Source: Strigamia acuminata (lineage: Eukaryota; Arthropoda; Chilopoda; Geophilomorpha; Linotaeniidae). From it: a stretch of DNA of 64,000 bases. The notes beneath the pieces are model-generated. The model was not told the DNA's origin. It made no database searches and saw only the letters and a program-made list of their open reading frames with translations. This document shows, piece by piece, positions 11,601 to 20,539 of this stretch; positions within the stretch are counted from its first letter, which is position 1, and each line of letters starts with the position of its first letter. A program made the translations under genes and the position numbers. The stretch is taken from NCBI GenBank assembly GCA_949358305.1, contig OX442321.1, positions 9,201,605 to 9,265,604 on the forward strand, in the 5' to 3' direction.

Positions 11601-13812
11601 TTTCCCCCATATCCCGACCGGTTAGAAATAACAAGGAACCCATCAAGTGGAAATCACGAATTTCTGCATCTGACTCGCAACATTCACCAGAGAAAAAAAA
11701 GTTCAAACCTCGACGTATTACTGTCCGGTTCCCACTAACACCAACCAACGTATAATTTCTAAACATTCATTCGAATATGTTGTAATTATAATAATAAAAA
11801 GCTAACGAGTGAACTTGCGTGTCATTCGGCTGACGGAAATGACATTTCCCACCAAATTATTTACAAATTTGACAGTTTTCACTCACTCACTAACTTACCC
11901 TTCTATCAGTCACATAAATCTCTTCTTTTTCCGTCGAGTCAGAGCGCCTCCTCGCAATAGAAAACTTGGGACTCACAAACGACTTTGGTAACGACGTGGT
12001 TAAGCGGTTAGCCTTGAATGGACTTAATTCTAGAATCGGTATTCCAATTTCTTGCAGAGAATTCAATTGTTCCGTCGGTGAATTATCGTGCGAACTTCCA
12101 AAATGCAATCCCCGCTTCCTAGTATCGTACCAAGTATACAACGGCTTATTGGGTCTCTCTAAACTGTAGTTTCTATCCGGTGACATGTTGGCCATCCGCG
12201 ACTTCAAGGGTGACGGTAAACTTTTTATATAGCGCACTTCATCATCGATATCCTTCGAGATAGAAGCGTGTGGAAGAGGACTCGCAATATGCGAATATTC
12301 CGCATGCCTAGGACTATTTTCGCAAGTTACGTACGAAGGAAGAGTATCGGATATTGGAGTTTTCTCAATATTGGACATCTCTTTTCCAACGACGGCCAAA
12401 GTCAAGCCGACTGCCATCGGATTTTCATTGACACTGTTCGATACATCTGTCGCATTCTCACAATTCTTAGCGGAAATTTGCACCCGACTTATGGACGGCC
12501 GTCGATTCCCACTCGCTCGTGTTTTGACCGGCAAAGCGGGCGCTGTTGAACTTCTAGCACCTATTCCTTTCCCCGGAACTGTTTTCTGCGCCAACTTGTG
12601 ACTCGTCGATGGTCCTTTATCCAACTTCCTAGTCCCCGCTAGAGCACCGCTATTCTTTTGATTTACACTTTTACTCGACTGTAATTTCGAAGTCGCCTTT
12701 GTTGTCGCCGAAGCATTCACTAAACTACCTCGGGAACTGGAAAGCGAGTTTCTCGAACCACTCAAGGAACCCCCTCGAGACCCACTCAAAGAAGCTCCTC
12801 TGCAAGAGGAGTTTCTCAGAGAAAGTTTCTCGCTCTTCGGCAGCGATATCGACTGAGCATTCGATTTCGCCGCACTGCAACTTGCCCCTTTGGAGACCGA
12901 AGTTGCGCGAGACTGTCTCAGCATTGCTGACCTATTTGTTGCCACTGTAGGTGGTGCTTTATGCTGATTCTTCCCGTTTGTATTTACAAGTTTAACTGCA
13001 TCTGATTTTTGCTCCACTTTTCTTAAATTAGGTTTAATTCCCACTGTGGGAGGCGAAATCTGTCCTTGTGTACAATCACTGCACACGTCACTCGACTCAG
13101 ACACCGTATTGCTGTTACTCAACGATGACGGCGACGTATCGGAAGGAACCGCAATGTGGTCTTTGGGGGTGACGCAAACCGACGTGACGTTTGATTTATC
13201 TTCCGCGCGCAAATGTTCCACTTTGACAACAATTTTATTTAACTGTTCGTTATCAAACAACACTTTCTGAGATGCCGTGGGACTGGGAGTCAAAGACGGA
13301 CGCGTGGGTGGACTTCTGTTTGCATTTAAATGCACGGGCGGTTTCTGTTTGCTTCTGGAGATCACGGGTCGTTGTTTGGAGCTGCCAACCTCGCTTTCGA
13401 CGTCACAAGAAATTCCGTCGACACTGTCAGCACCAGGCACGAGCTTCGAAACGCCGTTCGGCAAATTGTCCGAAGCATTTTCGAGTAGATTGTTTCTGTC
13501 TAGCGAATACCAGACCGTGTTTTCGGCTAATCGTTTGTCGCATTCTTCGCGTTTTTTGCACTGATCGTTCATGATTTCTCTCGAAATGCAATCATTTTGT
13601 GCCGGAGATGCACGAGATCTGTACGTTCCGAACACCAAATGTTCAATATTAGTGAAACTCGGGTCTTCCTTGAGATTCAGAGTTTTCTTGAGAGTTGGTT
13701 TCTTTCGAGTTTTGATATTTTCAGCCAACTTGAGCAGTTTGCCTCTGTTGGTTAAAAGATTGTCATCCATTGCAGTGGGCATTCGTCCGTTTGTAATGAC
13801 AACTACGTCCAT
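5602..13812 (-). CDS. Dbl-family RhoGEF, ASEF/collybistin type (SH3-DH-PH)
   Basis: Coding exons, 5' to 3': 13812-11899 (638 codons), 9049-7714, 7648-7173, 7099-6815, 6702-6445, 6366-6241, about 6178-5934 and about 5866-5602. The long N-terminus is Ser-rich and unlike known domains. It is followed by [13 protein letters not shown], as in the ASEF family, then an SH3 domain ([21 protein letters not shown]...DRNWWWGAL), a DH domain ([21 protein letters not shown]...[21 protein letters not shown]) and a PH domain ending in [17 protein letters not shown]. This order and the wording match ARHGEF9/ARHGEF4/SPATA13, which activate Cdc42/Rac at membranes and synapses; which paralogue it represents is open. 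The start MDVVVITNG follows a phase-mismatched leader exon, so it is the first usable ATG. An alternative first coding exon is listed separately. Confidence 0.9.
9952..10122 (-). CDS. Alternative first coding exon of the RhoGEF
   Basis: A 57-codon open stretch starts [14 protein letters not shown] and ends SEDDLFK at an AAG|GTAAGG donor in phase 0. The next RhoGEF exon (acceptor near 9050) begins with DTEPAISPG in phase 0, so this exon can replace the 638-codon first exon without a frame change. It is rich in charged and hydrophobic residues ([18 protein letters not shown]) and resembles no domain I recognise. The reading frame stays open upstream of the ATG, so the true start may lie further 5'. 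A perfect RFX-type X-box lies about 950 bp upstream and could drive this transcript. Confidence 0.55.
11074..11087. promoter_or_regulatory. RFX-type X-box
   Basis: TGTTGCCTAGCAAC followed by G matches the RFX consensus TGTTKCCTAGCAACM at every position; the half-sites GTTGC and GCAAC are inverted. It lies in the RhoGEF intron, upstream of the alternative first exon at 10122. RFX factors control ciliary and neuronal genes in animals; activity here is inferred. Confidence 0.5.
12715..12805 (-). repeat. Coding Ser/Gly/Arg repeat in the RhoGEF N-terminus
   Basis: Within the 638-codon exon the protein repeats S-L-S-G-S-R/S-S-R units, as in [16 protein letters not shown] and [10 protein letters not shown]. 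Serines and arginines alternate in a disordered, basic segment. Such segments often bind microtubules or are multiply phosphorylated; no function can be read from the sequence itself. Confidence 0.7.
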
Positions 13813-13844
13813 TGTCCCATAACTTTCCTTCTTTTCCTCGCTGC

Positions 13845-15895
13845 CTAAAAGAAAAATAAATAAATAAATCAATGAATCAATTTGAATCAAAAATAAACAA
13901 TTTCTCATAACACCAGAACCTGTTTACACAATTTAACATTTTCACTTCCTCTAATAACATTTTTTTCAATATATATATATTTTTTTGTATTTATTTACTA
14001 GATTTTCTGGTTTCGGTTGTGTGGATAAAGAAAAACAAGAAAATTTATGCAAAGAAATCGTCATTCAACTCGCGAATCATTTATAAACTCCGAAAATATT
14101 AAAATACGACAGGTTTAAAGCTTTAAGCAGGAAATTCGAAGTGACAGATTGAACTATCCTTTGATCTGACTCAAAACAAATCATCCTAGGATAAAAATAA
14201 AATGCTAAATGGAAAACAGATGACTCAGTGTAACATGAACACAAACATTCTTTGCACACTCATCACGTTAAAAAAAATATAAGAGAAGGAAAAAATTCCC
14301 CTTCATTTTAATTGCAAGTTCAAAAACTGCAAATAAAAAGAGTGAACTTGATAGCATAAACCTAGGTCACGAGCCCCTTGTCTCCCACAGGGAAGAAAAC
14401 GTGTTTTGAACAGTAACAACACTTTCTAGCCAACTGAAATTAGTTAGCAAGTTTTGCCTTCCATGGGCCTACAACGCCTACCGAGTGAAGGCTGTCTTCT
14501 CCAAAAATTTAAATCTTCCCTTTGGCTCCTTGATCGGTCCAAATTCGGTTATGTGAAATAGTTTTTCATTTTTTTATAACTTAAATTTACACAAAAAAAT
14601 ATAAAATTTATTGTTATTGTGTTATTTTTTGTGTCAAGAATGTCTGGGTGTGTAATTGTATGTAATTTCGGCAGCTAAAATATTTCTTAATTGACATCCA
14701 CACCTTAAAAAAATTATTTCTCTTTTTATTTTATATTTTTTACGTAGTTTAACACAATTCCCAGCACTCATTGTACTTCCTAGAAGCCATTATGTACTTA
14801 TGATTTATTAAATTTTTTTATTTTATTTTTTTTTTAAATAGATAATAATTCTTACCAAATTTGTAAACATCTGTTTTCAAAGCAAAAGCAAAATACAGAA
14901 GTGAATTTTTATTTTCCTCGTTTAGAAATCTATTTTTCCGCTTCAATTTCCATTTTGAAAAGTCACAATAGCTTTTTAACCTTAGGCCGAAAGGTCTTTG
15001 CCACTAAGGACCAAATTTACAAGTATGTTTGTTTATAAAAGTGGGAAAATATGCCAAGGCACCAAGCGTTGAAAAGAGGGAGAAATGATCATAGTGAGGC
15101 CATGCAAAGCAATAAATCCAGGCCAGTAAATAAAACAAAGAAGAAAATGGATAATTACCATGTCTAATGGCTATTTTTCCTCAATCTTATTCCAACTCTT
15201 TTGTTCGCAATTAAAAGAAAGAAATATAATAATAATAAAAAAAGAATAAAAAAAAAAAGACAACTTGCTTCTTTTCTTTTTCACATGACAAAGCTTTCTT
15301 TCTCAAAATCTCTTAGCAGATTTCCAGATAAATGCATCAATAGAAATCATTGAATCTTGAGAAATAAAGAAATAAAATACAAAAATGTAAAAATAACCTT
15401 GTGAATCACAATCCACATCCTGAAGGAAAAATGAAAATTTATTCTAATCGTTTAAAAAAAGAACAAAACCTTCTCATAACTTCCCCGACCCAAATGACCA
15501 CATTAGGCTTATCCAACCAAATAAATATAATAAAACAATAAAAACTGATTAAAAAATCTCACCCGGAAACAAATAAAAACAAACCGCAACGACCACATGG
15601 GATGAAAAATCGAAAATCATAAAAATTAAACTTAATTTTAATCACGCGATTATAATTTGAAACGGTTTCTATAATCTATCTAGTTTTAGAGGCCAAACTG
15701 CTGACTTGACATTGGTGCCGGGTTTAAAAGGATTGTCTTTGAGCAGGATATTATTATGCTGGCTCTACTGCACACGTAGAGATAATTTAAGGAACAAGAA
15801 AAAATATCATTTCACCATTATTTCGGTATCATACGAAGTTACGAACAATTCCTTAACCGTGCGGCCTTGAAAAACGACTCAAACAACAAACTCAC
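13845..15895 (-). other. First intron of the RhoGEF
   Basis: Bounded by the acceptor TTTTAG at 13845 and a GTGAGT donor at 15895. It is AT-rich with homopolymer runs and no open frame with coding character. I see no transposon ends or RNA gene in it. Confidence 0.6.
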
Positions 15896-16300
15896 CTTGA
15901 AATCTTATCAAAACTCACTTGGTCGCCAAACCCTACTCCATTAAAAATATTTCTCGACCAAAGAATGTTAGGAATGTTCAACCTGTGTGCAGCAGCGCAC
16001 CTGAAATTCTCATTTTGATTATAATTATATGTTCTCACCTTATTCACGTTTAGCAGAGTCGTGTTACGAAGCGCGCACCACTGGAAGCCATCACTGTATG
16101 ATTCGACGGGGAAATTTTTATCGCTCGTATTACATACGCCCTGATGTGTTGTCAACGTTTTCAAAAACCCACTCGACACCAACAAAAATTCCTTGAATGA
16201 ATTCATCAGCCTGCGGCTAAATGCAGGTGATGCTCCGTTCGTTCGCGGATTTAGCTTTCCTTCTACAACTTAAGCATGCCGCCATGTTTGTTTCCAATTT
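15896..16300 (-). other. 5' leader exon of the RhoGEF (probable)
   Basis: This region ends in a strong TCAAG|GTGAGT donor at 15896. Its upper part is less AT-rich than the surroundings and carries GCCGCCATGTT at 16278-16288, a YY1-like start-site motif on the minus strand. A frame beginning MNSFKEFLLVSS reads 104 codons but leaves in the wrong phase for the RhoGEF exon at 13844, so I treat it as an upstream ORF in the leader and not as part of the protein. An internal 38-bp GTGAGA...TTTCAG stretch looks intron-like but is too short to trust. Confidence 0.5.
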
Positions 16301-16708
16301 TCCGCACCTGGTTCGATGCGAAATGGTTATTTTCTCCGATATCTCATTTTTCTCCCGTAGTGACCGCATATCTTGGTGCCATCGGTTCATTCAAATTGCT
16401 TTCTCACGCCCGTTCTCGTTCCCGCGAGACGCTTCGAGACTCTTAACATCGCCGATGGTCGCTGCACACGCCGGCAATTCGCCGAACTAAAAATCCCGAA
16501 AATGGTTAATGAAAATAGCACTAAAACCGTTTTTATTTCAAACTAACCTAACTTATTTATTATAAATGACCGGGGTCATTTAAAAAATAAAAACACAAGC
16601 AACGTATTTAACAAACTCAAATATTATCATATAAACGTACTAAATATGTACTAAATAACAAAAAAAAAAAAAAATTAATATAATTTACATTTTTGTTCAG
16701 AAAATATT

Positions 16709-18514
16709 TCAAACATGCTTTCTTCTTTGTCCGCCATTCACAACCGGCACGGCAGTAATATGCCTCTTCCTAAGAAAATATGGCTCCCGCTTGCTTCTAC
16801 AGCTCTGCATCTCCCTCTGCTGCAGCTTCTGCGCTAGTTTCCAATCTGCTTCCTCTTGCTTCAATTTATTCATCAACACTATTTGCTGCTCGACAATTTG
16901 AGCAACCCTATTATCACAAGATCCAGTGCCTTTCAACACGTCTAAGTACTCTTTTTGAGACGAGTAAATGTTATCCGCGACATTGGAAGGTTTAACCGTT
17001 TCCACCGAACCGCTGTCGATTAGTTTTTCATCACAGTTTGTAGTCAGACTCTCTTCTAAGCGCCCGCCAAACGAAGTCGATGGATTATAACTGCTCGTTT
17101 GGTCTGCGATTGAAATGTCAGGTTCTAATGGAAGAATTTGCTTCCGAAGAGTCGACTCTGATGGTAAATCAACTTCGTCTTTCGTTTTTCTCGGCTTCTT
17201 GACTCGGTCAGCAGCGATTTCGGACAATTTTCGACGTAAAGGCACATGAGTTTCGATGGATGATGTCGAAGCGAATCCTGAGAAATCTCGCAGTACTCGC
17301 GGCTTGGCTAAAACCAGAGGAGGTTCAACGAGGCGGCCATCGGGTTGTGGTTTGGGCGGTGTTTTCGGTGCGATTTTAATTGGTTTGAAATGGCGTAGTT
17401 CTTGCGAAATGCTGTCGTTGCTCGTCGTACTTTCGCTACGTAGTTTGGCACTGGAGCTGCTAGATGCGGAGGATGAAACTTAAAATTTAAAACAAAAAAT
17501 TATTAAATTAATTTTTTATTTATTTATTTGGGATTGATTTTCAATTATTTTTTAATATAAAATTTGGATTACTTGTTATTACTTCCGGCTGCGTGGATAA
17601 AATAAGTTCCTGAGACGTATCGTCTGATAATACAGTGTTTAACTTGTACTGGTACTCAGGTAACTTCGTAGATAATTCGTGAGTTAAAAGACTGTTGTCA
17701 TCTTGACGTTTCTTTAAAATGAAAATAATTGATAAATTAATTATTCATTTGGATTAATTTGCCACGAAAATACGAAATTGTTCAGTATTTTCATCTCCTT
17801 TGCCATTTTTTAAAATAAAATAAAATTAAATTTACATTTTTTATTTTTTCTTCGACGGGACTCGACGCAATTTCTTCATTTGACACTAATGAAATACTCA
17901 AAATCTGCTCGTCAGATTCCTTTCCAGAATCCCTTAAATATTTCCAAAATTTCTCTTCATTTAGCCTCTCCCGTTGAAATTTCTCATCAGTCACCTAAAA
18001 AAAAAAGAAAAAAATTATTTCTATATTTTCATTTATTTATAAAAATGCTACAAATTCAACCTTTTGTTTCTCAGACTCATATTCCATTCTAATTCCGCCT
18101 GGTTCAGTCAATTCGTGATTTTGATCTGCAAGAGCAAGTTGTCAATCCAAAACCATCTGAATTCAATTCGGGAAAATAAATACCTTCATTTTGCATATCT
18201 TGAGAGTCATCGATTCCTTTTAACCGACGATCAACTAGTTCAGGAAAAGCTTCTTTAATCTGCATCCATTTTGCCTGATTAATCAATCGATTTTGCCGCG
18301 TTGCCCTCCGAGTCCAGGACGAAACTCGTGTCCGACAGAACGGACAACACAAATTTACTTTGTCTAAAGTGTCTTTAAAACATGGCATGCACAGTTCGTG
18401 TCTACAAGGTAAAGTTACAGGTTCGATAAGAATGCTTAAACAAATTGGACACTGAACATCGACGAATTTTAAATGTTTCGGACACTTTTCTGTCCCCGTT
18501 GTTAAGAAAGCCAT
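16709..18514 (-). CDS. RNF168: RING E3 ubiquitin ligase, RNF168/RNF169-like
   Basis: Exons: 18514-18183, about 18126-18063, 17997-17838, 17715-17595 and 17478-16709, roughly 490 residues against 571 in human RNF168. The RING domain at about residues 22-62 reads CPICLSILIEPVTLPC, CRHELC and CCPFCRTRVSSW, followed by R-rich TRRATRQNRLIN as in RNF168. GGIRMEYESEKQK aligns with the human GELRREYEEEISK region. The C-terminus has a MIU-like helix (QEEADWKLAQKLQQREMQ) followed by an LR-type motif, PYFLRKR, and VVNGGQRRK, the same order as human MIU2-LRM2. RNF168 ubiquitylates H2A K13/K15 at double-strand breaks and reads that mark; this is known for the family. RNF169 is the alternative assignment. 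The start is shared head-to-head with CLNS1A. Confidence 0.85.
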
Positions 18515-18779
18515 TGAAAACCACTGACTTAGGCCTACTCAAAATGAAACATCGCCAGCGAGAACCATTCGCAAATCCTAATCTGGGTTACTAGGGTACG
18601 TGATCCAACGGTGATCCAGCGTGATCCGAAAAAATGTCAACATTAGCGCCGCGTGGTGCTAAAACGGTTAAGTAGGAACTCACGCTTTCCTAACGTTCAG
18701 ATCACACCGATGCGATAAAGTGTTCAAAACTCATCTCTACCTTTTTTTGATATTAGTTTGAGTAAATACTTGCTTAAAT
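18515..18779. promoter_or_regulatory. Bidirectional promoter, RNF168-like / CLNS1A
   Basis: Only 265 bp separate the two divergent start codons, so both promoters must lie here. The interval is less AT-rich than average and contains three GTGATCC-like words (GGTGATCC, GCGTGATCC, ACGTGATCC) between 18599 and 18630 that could be a clustered factor site. No TATA box is evident. Confidence 0.6.
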
Positions 18780-20238
18780 ATGGTTGTTTTGACGTCTTTT
18801 CCACCCCCATCTCAGGGAATTCGGCATCAGCAACCGAACACTTCAGCGCACGTAGAAAACAAAGATCTGGGAAATGGCACGCTGTACATTGCTGAAAGGT
18901 TTCAATATTTTTTCTTTTAATCTTTCATCGTGTTGACTCACAATTTTTATATTTATAGTCGAGTTTCGTGGGTTAGCGCGGAAGGCCAAGGATTTTCTTT
19001 GGAGTATCCAGCTATATCACTGCACGCAATATCGAGAGATCCAACTGCTTTTCCTAAAGAATGTCTTTATTTGATGGTCGATGCAAAATTAGAGGATAAT
19101 TCTGGTCAGCGAAGCAATATAAAAAGCAGTAAACTTATCGTGTGATTATTAAACAATATTTTTATTCCATTAGGAAAAGAAATTGAAGATGAAGAGGAGG
19201 AGGAGGAGGAGGAAGGTGATAATGATCACACACCAGTTACAGAAATTAGATTTGTTCCTCAAGATAACACAATCCGTAATTTTTGATGACATTTTCAGTG
19301 TTGGCGCAGAAATAAGCAATTTTTAGGCGCAAAAATGGCTTTATTTAAACAAATAAATGTGCGAAAATGTCATTTTTTAGGCCGAAAACTTTCGTTTTTG
19401 TCAGGGCTGGCTTAAGGCTTCGGGAGGCCCCACAAATATCCAGAAATTTCATCTTCACAACATTTTCAAGCAAAATAAATGCATTCGCTGTTGGAAGAAT
19501 GCATTCAGAGCTGAAAAAAGTGCATTTTCATGCAAAACGATGCATTTCCAGTCATAAAAGATGCATTTTCAGACAAAAAATGCATTTTCAAACAAAAGAA
19601 AATGCAGTTTTATCTGAAAAAATGCAAAAATGCAAGTGCACAAGGGTGCTCTTTAAAATTGGGGACCCGGGGCAACTGTTCCTCGATCCCCCCTTAATCA
19701 GCCCCTGATTTTTGTACATTTTCCTCTTGTGTTTACATCCGAGAAAGCTTATATTTGTTCCACTGCTGAAAAGTCTACACATCTTAACACTTAAAAGTTA
19801 AAACCTAACAACTTATTTTCCATAGTTGATGCAATGTATCGCACAATGTCGGAATGTCAAACTTTACATCCGGACCCAAACGATTCTATATCAGAAGGTG
19901 AAATTTAATTATAGAAATTTAAATTTTAAAAACCTTTTAATTTCCTAAATATCCAACAAATGTCAGATGAGGATGACGATGACGTCGACCACTTTGAAGA
20001 TGCCGAGGAAGACGATAGTCAAATCACTCCTGCGTCGGCCCACATAGGAGCGGGCGATTCGCTTCTTCCAAACCAATTACCCGTACCCGATGTTTTTGGT
20101 AAAAATAAAATATGAATTAAAAAATAATAATAATTACACCCAATTTTGTCAGGTGGAGCGCATCAGGCAACAAATAATCACAGCGACGACGAACCTATGG
20201 ATGTAAGTCAATTTGAAGATGCAGAACCAGAGCATTAA
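18780..20238 (+). CDS. CLNS1A: Methylosome subunit pICln
   Basis: Six exons: about 18780-18898, 18959-19103, 19174-19275, 19826-19899, 19967-20099 and 20153-20238. The N-terminus has [13 protein letters not shown], then [30 protein letters not shown] and [11 protein letters not shown], the PH-like fold of pICln. An acidic run (8 Glu in a row) and [24 protein letters not shown] and a terminal QFEDAEPEH also match human CLNS1A. pICln holds Sm proteins in a ring for PRMT5 methylation and blocks premature snRNP assembly; this is known for the family. The last exon reads through a GTAAGT hexamer at 20200, and the conserved QFEDA tail supports read-through. The intron after 19275 contains a hAT MITE. 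Confidence 0.95.
19402..19707. mobile_element. Non-autonomous hAT-type MITE
   Basis: The left end reads CAGGGCTGGCTTAAGG and the right end, reverse-complemented, CAGGGGCTGATTAAGG. These are imperfect terminal inverted repeats beginning CAGGG, typical of hAT elements. It is flanked by GTTTTTGT (19394-19401) and ATTTTTGT (19708-19715), an 8-bp target duplication with one mismatch, the length hAT transposases make. The 306-bp body has no transposase frame and carries several TGCATTTT words. It lies in an intron of CLNS1A. Confidence 0.75.
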
Positions 20239-20539
20239 AGTAGGACCAAGTTGCATTTTTTATTTTTATTTTTCTAAGTTCATTAACCATTTCACTTCGG
20301 TTGATTTTGTAAAAAAAAAAAATGTACGAAACATTTGATCATACGAATAATATTTCATTTTTCTTTGTGTTTAATGATTAGAAATAATACGGTTATTGAA
20401 ATGTTGAAAAGTTTAATTATTAATTACTTAACTAAAAAAAAAAAACTCTGTAAAAATATCTATAGCTGATGAGTACAATATGTACAAAACTATTCCATTA
20501 AAAAAGTGTTTGTTTTTTGTGACCATGAGACATTTGTTG

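Noticed and set aside
13272-13574. 100- and 95-codon plus frames opposite the RhoGEF first exon
   Set aside because: They run antisense through a strongly coding exon and have no independent evidence.
16026-16063. 38-bp GTGAGA...TTTCAG intron-like segment
   Set aside because: Too short for a normal animal intron, and removing it introduces an early stop in the only open frame.
15892-16206. 104-codon minus frame starting MNSFKEFLL
   Set aside because: It leaves its donor in a phase that does not fit the RhoGEF exon, and it overlaps a probable leader with a YY1-like start motif. Kept only as a possible upstream ORF.
19367-19708. 113-codon plus frame
   Set aside because: It lies almost wholly inside the hAT MITE and reads through its repeats.
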